64,000 nucleotides of DNA from Prochlorococcus sp. AG-402-L18 (GTDB lineage: Bacteria > Cyanobacteriota > Cyanobacteriia > PCC-6307 > Cyanobiaceae), in the NCBI GenBank assembly GCA_003216725.1, contig QCIL01000002.1:93918-157917 (forward strand), written 5' to 3'. Below the pieces are notes generated by a model. The model ran no database searches and had not been told where the DNA came from. It saw only the letters and a program-made list of their open reading frames with translations. Both the position numbers and the translations under genes were made by a program. Below, piece after piece: positions 7,665-14,940 of the stretch (the stretch's first letter is position 1; each line of letters opens with the position of its first letter).

Positions 7665-7823
7665 TTAAGTTATTTTAATTATCTCTTCAATAAAAGGTAA
7701 TTTGTTAAATTGTTGTTGATCTTCATTACCTTTGAATTTATTAATTATAAAGATGGTTATTAAAATAAGTATTATAGCAATTAATAAATCTCCAACAGTT
7801 ACTCCTCTATCTTTAAAATTCAT
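7665..7823 (-). CDS. Small single-span membrane protein (52 aa)
   Basis: The frame starts at ATG 7823 and ends at TAA 7665-7667. A short N terminus (MNFKDRGVTVGD) leads into one long hydrophobic helix (LLIAIILILITIFIINKF) and a polar tail with QQQ. It is the third tiny membrane protein in this cluster. No function is recognised. Confidence 0.5.
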   Translation of the reverse strand: MNFKDRGVTVGDLLIAIILILITIFIINKFKGNEDQQQFNKLPFIEEIIKIT

Positions 7824-7997
7824 AACAACTTTTTTTCCAATTATAGCTAAACTATCTATTTATTAATTATAAAGTTTAAAACAAATAAAAAAATATTTAA
7901 TATTTTTTTTTATTAAGCAATTATTAATTAAATATGAAAAATATCATTATTTTAACTAAAGATATTTTAGGAAAGAGTGGTACTTGTATAATTCAAG

Positions 7998-8168
7998 ATG
8001 ATTTTCATAAAAAATAAAAAATCTAATAATCTAAATTTTTATTCAGATGAAATGTACATTACCAAGGAATCTTTAACAGAACATCACCTTAAGCTAATTT
8101 ATCAAAAGCAACTAATTGCAAATTTAGATACAAAACACAGAGAGTGGTCAAAAATAATTGAAAAATAA
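7998..8168 (+). CDS. Small hypothetical protein (56 aa)
   Basis: The frame can start at ATG 7998 (56 residues) or at ATG 8052 (38 residues, MYITKESLTEHHLKLIYQKQ), and ends at TAA 8166-8168. The C-terminal part is a charged helix ending EWSKIIEK. The shorter form looks more protein-like. A 27-codon frame at 7934-8017 overlaps the longer form and competes with it. No family is recognised. Confidence 0.4.
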   Translation: MIFIKNKKSNNLNFYSDEMYITKESLTEHHLKLIYQKQLIANLDTKHREWSKIIEK

Positions 8169-8181
8169 TCATATTTAATTT

Positions 8182-8331
8182 TTAAAAAGTCTCTTTTAGG
8201 ATATCCATAAGCTTTATCCTTTTTGCAAAGTTTTTTTCCTCCCATATTGTTGTAGCCTCATCATTTATAGGTTTCGCTTCGTATGCTAGATACCAGAGGA
8301 TTAAGCCTATAGGGATTACAATAAAATGCAT
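8182..8331 (-). CDS. Small membrane-anchored protein (49 aa)
   Basis: The frame starts at ATG 8331 and ends at TAA 8182-8184. An N-terminal hydrophobic anchor (MHFIVIPIGLILWYLAYEA) precedes a charged helix (TIWEEKNFAKRIKLMDILKE). It is divergent from the RHH regulator, and the two share the control region at 8332-8403. Regulation by that protein is a testable possibility. Confidence 0.5.
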   Translation of the reverse strand: MHFIVIPIGLILWYLAYEAKPINDEATTIWEEKNFAKRIKLMDILKETF

Positions 8332-8356
8332 GAAATTATGTTGACTTAATTTAAAT

Positions 8357-8390
8357 ATAGTGCAACACTATTTATGTGCAAGTGTCACAT
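8357..8390. promoter_or_regulatory. Two adjacent inverted repeats, candidate RHH operator
   Basis: ATAGTG-CAA-CACTAT spans 8357-8371 with perfect 6-bp arms. ATGTG-N7-CACAT follows at 8374-8390 with perfect 5-bp arms. Both lie between the divergent 49-aa gene (start 8331) and the RHH gene's ATG at 8404. A related palindrome, AGTGT-C-ACACT, sits at 8747-8757 overlapping the RHH gene's stop codon. RHH dimers commonly bind such short, closely spaced sites, often in their own promoters. Confidence 0.5.
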
Positions 8391-8403
8391 TAATATTATT
8401 TTT

Positions 8404-8748
8404 ATGCCCTCTTCAAGGAAAAGAATCGGGTTTTTACCTAGTGCAGAAGTCCAGGTATTAATAGATAAACTATGTAAGCTTCATAAATTAAGCCAATCAA
8501 AAGTTACTGGAATACTAGTTGAAGAAGCTCTCATATCCAGGGGTTATCTTTTAATTAACAAATCTATTACTAAAAATTTTGATAAAACAAATGTTTTAGA
8601 AAGCGATCAAGAATACAACTACGAGAATAATAATGATTACTTAAAAAAGCTTTCTATTAAGAAAGATGTAAGTATGATCAATGAGTTTATTGAATATAAA
8701 TTATTTAAACAAATTATGTCTCAAAACAATGATAATGAGAGTTTATAG
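8404..8748 (+). CDS. Ribbon-helix-helix (CopG/Arc-type) putative regulator
   Basis: From ATG 8404 the protein has 114 residues. The N-terminal part (RKRIGFLPSAEVQVLIDKLC, then KLSQSKVTGILVEEAL) follows the RHH pattern of a beta strand, a first helix and a second helix ending in a hydrophobic core. The remaining half is acidic and Asn-rich, and may be disordered or bind a partner. An in-frame ATG at 8374 lies inside the candidate operator and is less likely to be the start. No toxin partner is visible beside it. Autoregulation through the flanking palindromes is an inference. Confidence 0.7.
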   Translation: MPSSRKRIGFLPSAEVQVLIDKLCKLHKLSQSKVTGILVEEALISRGYLLINKSITKNFDKTNVLESDQEYNYENNNDYLKKLSIKKDVSMINEFIEYKLFKQIMSQNNDNESL

Positions 8749-8787
8749 TGTCACACTTTTATTTCTTTTTTAATATTTTTATATTTA

Positions 8788-8861
<74 letters not shown>

Positions 8862-8889
8862 ATTATTTTATTTTAAAACATTACTTGTC

Positions 8890-9372
8890 TTAATTGCCAT
8901 TTTGAAAATATATTTGTTTATTAGCCTCATATATTGCTATTCCGCATGCCACTGATAAATTAAGGCTTCTTACTCCTTTATCAGCTTTGGTTGATACTTC
9001 TAAATTTGGCATAAAAATAGAAATTAATTCATCACTTTTTTCTATCACCTCTTCTGGTAAACCAGTATCTTCTCTACCAAACAATAAGATGTCGTTTGGA
9101 TCAAATTTAAAATCTTTTAAATAGATTCCGTTTTTTTTACTAAAAGATATTATTTTATGATGTCCCTTTGATTCTTTGAATTTATTGAAATTAGGATAAT
9201 TTTTAATTTTAACTAAAGGCCAATAATCTAAACCTGCTCTTTTTAAATATTTATCTTCTAATTTAAAACCTAAGGGTTCAATAAGGTTTAGCTCTATATT
9301 ATAAGCAGCACAAGTTCTTGCTATATTTCCTGTATTTTGAGGAATTCTTGGTTCGAATAAAGCAACTTCCAA
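8890..9372 (-). CDS. trmL: tRNA (cytidine/uridine-34-2'-O)-methyltransferase TrmL
   Basis: This 160-residue SPOUT (SpoU/TrmH superfamily) methyltransferase is of the small YibK/TrmL type. Motif 1 is PRIPQNTGNIARTC near the N terminus. The knot includes LLFGREDTGLPEE, and motif 3 is VRSLNLSVACGIAIYE at the C terminus. The family methylates the wobble ribose of certain leucine tRNAs using S-adenosylmethionine. The length and all motifs are normal. It is followed on the minus strand, just past its end, by tRNA-Met, and preceded by cobU with a 3-base gap. Confidence 0.93.
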   Translation of the reverse strand: MEVALFEPRIPQNTGNIARTCAAYNIELNLIEPLGFKLEDKYLKRAGLDYWPLVKIKNYPNFNKFKESKGHHKIISFSKKNGIYLKDFKFDPNDILLFGREDTGLPEEVIEKSDELISIFMPNLEVSTKADKGVRSLNLSVACGIAIYEANKQIYFQNGN

Positions 9373-9375
9373 TTC

Positions 9376-9921
9376 TTAAATAGGGATTTCGAAACTTATA
9401 TTATCTAATTTTATTGCTCTACCATTTATTGTTAACCAATTTTCTTGCGATATTTTAGTTATTTCTTTTTGAAGGACACCTATCCTTTCTATATATTTAT
9501 TACCAATTTCATATTCTGAAACCAAGCTCCATCCGACTTGCTCTCCAACAATAAGTGTAATATTTATTCGCTTTTTTAATAGATCTAAAAGCAATGAAAT
9601 CTTATCATTCCACTCTTCATCATCATTATTTATGTTTTCCATAATAAATCCCCCAATAGAATCAATTAATATTGAGTCTTCCTCCCTTTCTAATGTCCTT
9701 ATAAGATTATTAGTCTCAACTAATTTCCACTCTTTTGGCCTTCTCAAACGATGTTTTATAATTTTTTTTTGCCAAGCTATATCTTCAAGTCTTTCATCTG
9801 ATAGTGCAATGTATGTGAGCTTTTTAATCTTTGTGCCTAGATATTCTGCAAACTCACTTTTACCGCTCTTCATACCTCCTGTAATAAATATTATTTTATC
9901 TAAATTACATCCTATTTTCAT
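9376..9921 (-). CDS. cobU: Adenosylcobinamide kinase/guanylyltransferase
   Basis: This 181-residue enzyme (CobU/CobP) phosphorylates adenosylcobinamide and then attaches GMP in the lower-loop assembly of cobalamin. The P-loop is ITGGMKSGKSEFAE at the N terminus. IKHRLRRPKEW matches the conserved histidine region where GMP is bound, and SILIDSIGGF gives the Walker B-like segment. It is tightly packed between trmL and a small membrane-protein gene. Together with cobN and metH further right it shows that this organism makes and uses a B12-type cofactor. Confidence 0.93.
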   Translation of the reverse strand: MKIGCNLDKIIFITGGMKSGKSEFAEYLGTKIKKLTYIALSDERLEDIAWQKKIIKHRLRRPKEWKLVETNNLIRTLEREEDSILIDSIGGFIMENINNDDEEWNDKISLLLDLLKKRINITLIVGEQVGWSLVSEYEIGNKYIERIGVLQKEITKISQENWLTINGRAIKLDNISFEIPI

Positions 9922-9928
9922 TAAAAAA

Positions 9929-10240
9929 CTATTTTGAGAAGTACCACCAAGTTGCTAGAGGGATAATTGTAGCAGCAATTAATAATCCAACAACAATATA
10001 TGTGGCTACTGAACTTTCTGTATCTTGAGCTCTCATCTTATTAAAGTTTGGATCAACAACAGGATTATCAATTGAAGAAGGTTGACTTTTTTCGTAGTTT
10101 ATTATTGTTTTTTGTTGACTAACTATAAATATTTCTTGGAATTTATTTAAACTCTCTGCATATGCTCTTACAGGAACTGCAATGAAAAGATAAACTATCA
10201 TTACAAGTGATAAAAAGGATTTATAGAAAAGATTAAACAT
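9929..10240 (-). CDS. Conserved-looking exported or membrane protein of unknown function
   Basis: This 103-residue protein has an N-terminal signal-like segment (LVMIVYLFIAVPVRAYAE, with AYA before a likely cleavage site). A polar central domain follows, then a C-terminal membrane helix (ATYIVVGLLIAATIIPLATW) and the end WYFSK. The mature form would hang on the membrane by its C terminus with the middle outside the cytoplasm. No family is recognised. It starts the minus-strand run with cobU and trmL, only 7 bases from cobU. Confidence 0.7.
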   Translation of the reverse strand: MFNLFYKSFLSLVMIVYLFIAVPVRAYAESLNKFQEIFIVSQQKTIINYEKSQPSSIDNPVVDPNFNKMRAQDTESSVATYIVVGLLIAATIIPLATWWYFSK

Positions 10241-10347
10241 TTTAGTTTTAGATCAATTATATATTAAATTCTATATTTATGAGTTCTTTGATATTTAGGT
10301 CTAATATAATAATTAATTGTTATTAAGTTTTAATCCGAAATATTTAT

Positions 10348-10974
10348 ATGAATTTCAATGGAAAAACATTAGTCATAATTGGATCTATACTTTTTATGTT
10401 TCAATTAGCCAATTTCTTTTCAATTGATTATATATCGCCCTCTTTAGAAAGAGCACAGGTTTTGTCAGCAATATCATCGGTTATAATTATTTTAATCGGT
10501 TTTTTATTTACTCAATTCAATCAAAAAGTTGGAGAAAAAGTTGAATTGATTGGAGAAAATAAATTTACATTTGATCCTGATATTTCTGAAGATGTTATGA
10601 GTGAGCTTGCATGGGGTTCAGAAGCAATCTTAACTTCTACTGCTGCAGCGACAATACTAATCCATAATAATGGCAAAAATATCCTTAAAAGGGGAATTAC
10701 CTCTAATGATATTTTTACGCCTGGAGAAACATGCCTAAGTTCTATGAAAGGTATGAAATTAATTTCTCTCGCTAATACAAAATTTTATCCTGGACGAAAT
10801 GAATTCTCTGGTCTATGTCAAAATTTACCATCGATATTAATTGTTCCAATTAATGAGAAATCATTTATTATAGTTGGAGGTTGGAGTAGTAGATGTTTTA
10901 CTAAATCAGATGAGAAATGGATTAAAAATTGGTCAATGAAATTGAGAAATATATTTTTGCAAAATAAAATTTAA
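10348..10974 (+). CDS. Cofactor assembly of complex C subunit B (CCB2/CCB4-like)
   Basis: This 208-residue protein has two N-terminal membrane helices around a short loop containing ISPSLERAQVL, a signature of the cyanobacterial CCB family (DUF2930). A soluble domain follows with WGSEAILTSTAA and IIVGGWSSRCF. In plastids, CCB2/CCB4 help attach haem c' (ci) to cytochrome b6 of the b6f complex. The length and motif order fit. Its stop overlaps the stop of lptC on the other strand by four bases. Confidence 0.8.
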   Translation: MNFNGKTLVIIGSILFMFQLANFFSIDYISPSLERAQVLSAISSVIIILIGFLFTQFNQKVGEKVELIGENKFTFDPDISEDVMSELAWGSEAILTSTAAATILIHNNGKNILKRGITSNDIFTPGETCLSSMKGMKLISLANTKFYPGRNEFSGLCQNLPSILIVPINEKSFIIVGGWSSRCFTKSDEKWIKNWSMKLRNIFLQNKI

Positions 10975-11597
10975 AAGTAAATTTTAGTACGAACTTTCTT
11001 TTTAAATGACTTAAAACTTACTGATTTAGTCTCAATATTGTAGAAAGCATTTTCGGAATTAATTTCATAACTATTATCATTATTTTTTATTGAATATTTT
11101 ACCGGGTTAAAAAATTCAATTATATTTTTACTATTATTAAATATTGCCTTATTTGAACTTAATGATATTGAATCATTTTCAAATTTAACATTGCCGTTTA
11201 AAAAACATTTTGAATTATTAATATCCCATTTGAAATTATCAGCATATAATTTATCATCTCGATTAAGTATTGCTTTTACTAAAATTTTTCCTTTTAGTTC
11301 TAATAATTTATTATTATTGGATAAATATGACTCTTCTGAATTAATTATATATTCAGGCATATTATTTTTAAATAGTTGAATAGTTGTTCTTGTAAGTTTA
11401 AAATTATTAGTTTCTTTATTATATTTTGAAGATGGACTTTTTATAGAGTATATTTTCTCTCCTTGGTTTGTATATACACTCATATCAAAACTATCAATAT
11501 TTTGACTAAGACTTTTATGGTTTGACTGATTTGTCTTACACCCAGATATTAATATAGGAATCAATATTATTAATTTATAGACCTTATTCATAATCAA
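10971..11597 (-). CDS. lptC: LPS export protein LptC-like lipoprotein
   Basis: The protein has 208 residues with a lipoprotein-type signal peptide: basic start, IILIPILISGC lipobox, Cys20 as the acylation site. The rest is a series of short beta strands with alternating polar residues, including LELKGKILVKA and CFLNGNVKFEN, typical of the LptA/LptC/OstA jellyroll fold. LptC links the inner-membrane LPS ABC transporter to LptA. It overlaps the end of metG by 14 bases, so it is probably co-transcribed with it. Confidence is moderate because this family is poorly conserved. Confidence 0.75.
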   Translation of the reverse strand: MIMNKVYKLIILIPILISGCKTNQSNHKSLSQNIDSFDMSVYTNQGEKIYSIKSPSSKYNKETNNFKLTRTTIQLFKNNMPEYIINSEESYLSNNNKLLELKGKILVKAILNRDDKLYADNFKWDINNSKCFLNGNVKFENDSISLSSNKAIFNNSKNIIEFFNPVKYSIKNNDNSYEINSENAFYNIETKSVSFKSFKKKVRTKIYF

Positions 11598-13119
11598 GTT
11601 TATTTATTATAGGAGATGGAGTTGGCAATTCAGAATTATTAGGTAATTTTCCCCATTTTAATTCTTCTTTCCAAGTTAATTTATCGTTATATAAAGATCC
11701 AAGTTGTATATTTATTTTTGATGATAAATCTGGTAAAAGAGGTAATAATAGTAATCCGATTATCCTTGTACTTTCTAAAACATTATAGATAACATTACAT
11801 ACAAGAGGTATATTTTTCTCTTCTTTAATTAAAACCCAAGGTTGTTTTTCATTAAGATATAAATTTGTATTTATTGCGAAGTTGAGAATTTCATTAGCTG
11901 CCAAATCAATTTTATAGTAATTAAAGTAATTAATATAATTTTCAACTACTTTCTTTGAAATAGATTCTAACTTAAAATCATTTACTAGTTCATGATTTTG
12001 TGGAACTTTATTGTTAAACCATTTTCTTGACATTGATGAAGTTCTATTTAATAAGTTTCCTATTGTGTTTGCTAAATCATTATTAATAATTTCGACAAAT
12101 CGTTTATTTTGAAAATCACCATCATTTCCGAGTGATATATCTTTAAGAAGAAACCATCTTACAGCTTCTTTTCCATACTTAGTAAGCAAAATATTAGGAT
12201 CTAAAACATTTCCGAGACTTTTCCCCATTTTTTGACCTTCTCTTGTTAGAAAGCCGTGACCAAGAACTTTTTTTGGAACATTCATTCCTGCAGAAAGGAG
12301 CATAGCGGGCCAATAGACTGCGTGAAATCTAAGAATATCCTTGCCAATAATGTGTATATCAGCAGGCCAACCTTTATCCATTAATTGATCTAATGATGCA
12401 TCATCCAGATCTAGTCCCAAAGCACTTACATATCCAAGCAAAGCATCAAACCATACATAAAATGTATGTTTACTAATATCAGGAACAGAAATACCCCATG
12501 TTACATTTGTTCTTGAAATGGAGAAATCTTTTAAGCCTTTAGAAACAAATTTGATAATCTCATTTCTCCTTTCTTTGGGTTCAATAAATAATGGATTATT
12601 TATTAGATTTTCAATTTGGGCTTGATATTTTGATAATCTAAAAAAGAGGTTTTCTTCATTCTTCCACTCTAAATTTTTTTGATGTATTGGGCATTTAAAA
12701 TTAGGGGAATTTTCTGGATTATCTTTAAATTCTTCACAACCTACGCAATACCAACCCTTTTGAATTCCCATGTAGATATCGCCAGATTTTTTTACCCTTT
12801 TATAAAAATCATTAACAATAGATTCATGTTTATTAGAACTTGTTCTTATGAATTTATCGTGACTTATGTCCCAATTTTTCCAGTTTTCAATAAAAACATT
12901 TGATATTTCATCACAATGTCGTCTTGGATCTACCCCTTTATCAATTGCTGTTCTTTGAATTTTTAAACCATGTTCATCAACTCCAGTTATAAATATTACT
13001 TTTTCACCACACAATCTTTTAAATCTTGCTATCGAGTCACAAATTAAAGTAGTGTAAATACTTCCTAAATGAGGTTTGTCATTAACGTAATATAAAGGTG
13101 TAGTAATAACAAAACTCAT
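11584..13119 (-). CDS. metG: Methionyl-tRNA synthetase
   Basis: This 511-residue class I synthetase charges tRNA-Met. The HIGH-type motif is PHLGS near residue 13. A zinc-knuckle insert carries CVGCEEF and a later CPIHQ. The KMSKS loop is KMGKSLGN, and the C-terminal anticodon-binding helices are present. The length fits a monomeric form without the C-terminal dimerisation domain. The gene overlaps lptC at its 3' end. The N terminus SFVITTPLYYVN is the family start and supports the ATG at 13119. Confidence 0.97.
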   Translation of the reverse strand: MSFVITTPLYYVNDKPHLGSIYTTLICDSIARFKRLCGEKVIFITGVDEHGLKIQRTAIDKGVDPRRHCDEISNVFIENWKNWDISHDKFIRTSSNKHESIVNDFYKRVKKSGDIYMGIQKGWYCVGCEEFKDNPENSPNFKCPIHQKNLEWKNEENLFFRLSKYQAQIENLINNPLFIEPKERRNEIIKFVSKGLKDFSISRTNVTWGISVPDISKHTFYVWFDALLGYVSALGLDLDDASLDQLMDKGWPADIHIIGKDILRFHAVYWPAMLLSAGMNVPKKVLGHGFLTREGQKMGKSLGNVLDPNILLTKYGKEAVRWFLLKDISLGNDGDFQNKRFVEIINNDLANTIGNLLNRTSSMSRKWFNNKVPQNHELVNDFKLESISKKVVENYINYFNYYKIDLAANEILNFAINTNLYLNEKQPWVLIKEEKNIPLVCNVIYNVLESTRIIGLLLLPLLPDLSSKINIQLGSLYNDKLTWKEELKWGKLPNNSELPTPSPIINKLDYE

Positions 13120-13194
13120 TGTAAAAATATTTTAATTTTTATACTAACAAAGAATATTTCTACAAATGAATTTTGATATTGATATTAGTTTTCT

Positions 13195-14379
13195 TTAATG
13201 AATAAACTCTAAAAGATTATTATCATTTTTATTGTATTTCACTTTATATATTTTATTTGTGTATGTTTCTATTGAAATATATAAATTAATAAGTATTTCT
13301 AGAGAAAATTCTGGAAAATAAACTAATGCAATATTTTTCTTATTATTAATCCACCTGATGAAAATTATTCTATAAGTTTCTTTATTGTTATTAGAAAAAA
13401 ATAAATTTAAATATTTTGTTTTGTCATTTTTATAAATATTGTTATTTTCTAGTTGTCTTTTTTTTGTATAATCTATTAATTGATTAATCTTGTCATCATC
13501 TAATAATTTATAGTTATTAAGATTATTAAATACTTGTCTTTGAACAATCAAATCTAAATATCTTCTTAATGGAGAGGTTGATTGAGTATATCTTGATAAT
13601 CCTAATGATTCATGAGCACTTGGTTTTGTTGTAATGAAACTTTTACCCATATATTGTTTTAATATTGAAAATTTTATTTCGCTATCATTATATTTGGAAA
13701 GTATTTCCAGATAATCACAATTTATTTTTTGAGTCCTGTAAGGCGAGGATATTTTATTCTCAAATAAATATAAACTTGTTACATATCCCATAAGAATCAT
13801 AGATTCAGCCACAATTTGTTGGGAAATAGTTTTTTCTTCCTTAATTATTTCAACACTTTGATTTCTTATTACTATTTTATTAGTAGGCATGTCAAAAATA
13901 ATCGCTCCATTTCTTTTTCGAAAATTTATGCTTTTACATAACAATTTCTTTATTTCATTTAATTCAATTTCCTCTTTCGGTTCTAATTCAATTATTTCTT
14001 CTGTATCCTCATAAGTTAATTGATATTTAGGTTTAATAATTGCTTCTTCAATTTCATACTTTTTTATTGAACCATCATCATTAAAAATCAATGATGCACT
14101 TATTGTTTCGGAAATTTTATTTTGTTTTAAATTTGCAATATCAAGTATTTCTTGTGGCAACATTGGAATATAATTTTCTACTAAATATAAACTTTGATTA
14201 TTTCTTCTTGCATCTAGATCAATTTGAGAATCTTGTTGAAATAATCTACATGGATTACTGATATGAATCCATAACTTTTTAATATTTCCCTGTATTGATT
14301 CTAGGGAAAAAGCGTCATCAACTTCTTTGGGATCATTTGAATCAACTATATAAGTTTTTAAGTAAGTTAAATCCCTCAA
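13195..14379 (-). CDS. Short RNB-domain exoribonuclease
   Basis: The protein has 394 residues and starts with the RNB catalytic domain itself: YIVDSNDPKEVDDAFSL carries the metal-binding acidic cluster, and STSPLRRYLDLIVQRQ is the RNB signature near residue 265. The N-terminal cold-shock domains of RNase II/R are absent, and the C-terminal part is only weakly S1-like. The frame has a TTG start just after an in-frame stop, so no longer N terminus is possible. It lies downstream of rpmG and rpsR on the same strand. It may process particular RNAs rather than act as the general RNase R. Confidence 0.85.
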   Translation of the reverse strand: MRDLTYLKTYIVDSNDPKEVDDAFSLESIQGNIKKLWIHISNPCRLFQQDSQIDLDARRNNQSLYLVENYIPMLPQEILDIANLKQNKISETISASLIFNDDGSIKKYEIEEAIIKPKYQLTYEDTEEIIELEPKEEIELNEIKKLLCKSINFRKRNGAIIFDMPTNKIVIRNQSVEIIKEEKTISQQIVAESMILMGYVTSLYLFENKISSPYRTQKINCDYLEILSKYNDSEIKFSILKQYMGKSFITTKPSAHESLGLSRYTQSTSPLRRYLDLIVQRQVFNNLNNYKLLDDDKINQLIDYTKKRQLENNNIYKNDKTKYLNLFFSNNNKETYRIIFIRWINNKKNIALVYFPEFSLEILINLYISIETYTNKIYKVKYNKNDNNLLEFIH

Positions 14380-14413
14380 ATATCAAAAATATTAATTGAA
14401 TTTTATTCTCAAT

Positions 14414-14635
14414 TTATCCTTCTGGATTAACAAAAGGTAATAACGCAACTATCCTTGCTCTTTTTACAGCCAATGTGAGATCTCTTTGTTGTTTTGATGT
14501 TAATCCGGTCATTCTTCTAGGTAATATTTTTCCTCTTTCTGTAATAAATTTCTTTAAAAGCTCCACATCTTTGTAATCAATAGGATCTCCAGGTTTTATT
14601 GGAGATAGTTGTTTTTTGAAAATTGAATTAGGCAT
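14414..14635 (-). CDS. rpsR: 30S ribosomal protein S18
   Basis: The 73-residue protein contains the family core [20 protein letters not shown] and [22 protein letters not shown], which is the S18 signature. It binds 16S rRNA on the small-subunit platform together with S6. The gene directly follows rpmG (8-base gap), the usual rpmG-rpsR pair of cyanobacteria and plastids. Confidence 0.98.
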   Translation of the reverse strand: MPNSIFKKQLSPIKPGDPIDYKDVELLKKFITERGKILPRRMTGLTSKQQRDLTLAVKRARIVALLPFVNPEG

Positions 14636-14643
14636 AATTTAAT

Positions 14644-14838
14644 TTACTTTATTTCTTTGTGAATAGTCATTTTATTTAAATGAGGGTTAAACTTTTTAAG
14701 TTCTAACCTCTCAGTAGTATTTCTACGGTTTTTTTCAGTGGTATATCTTGAAATACCATTAGATCTTTTAGGATCTGTGCTAGTTCTAGCTTCAGTACAT
14801 TCTAAGGTTACTACGACTCTTGTACCTTTTTTTGCCAT
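14644..14838 (-). CDS. rpmG: 50S ribosomal protein L33
   Basis: From ATG 14838 the protein has 64 residues and begins [18 protein letters not shown], the cyanobacterial/plastid L33 start. Its typical middle contains [20 protein letters not shown]. The frame is open for 16 more codons upstream, but that extension is not part of the family, so the internal ATG is preferred. It is divergent from pheT with about 100 bases between starts. Confidence 0.97.
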   Translation of the reverse strand: MAKKGTRVVVTLECTEARTSTDPKRSNGISRYTTEKNRRNTTERLELKKFNPHLNKMTIHKEIK

Positions 14839-14940
14839 TTTAATTAATACGTTGATGTATAATTTTCTATTGTACAACTTCAACAAACCATTTTGAAGAT
14901 ATTTACTTTTGTTTTACTATCAATAAAGATAAAATAAAAT

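Noticed and set aside
7934..8017. 27-codon frame in the small-gene island
   Set aside because: It is too short and overlaps a better frame at 7998-8168.
8374..8403. Upstream ATG for the RHH regulator giving a 124-aa form
   Set aside because: The extra ten residues do not fit an RHH start and the ATG lies inside a palindrome, so the ATG at 8404 is preferred.
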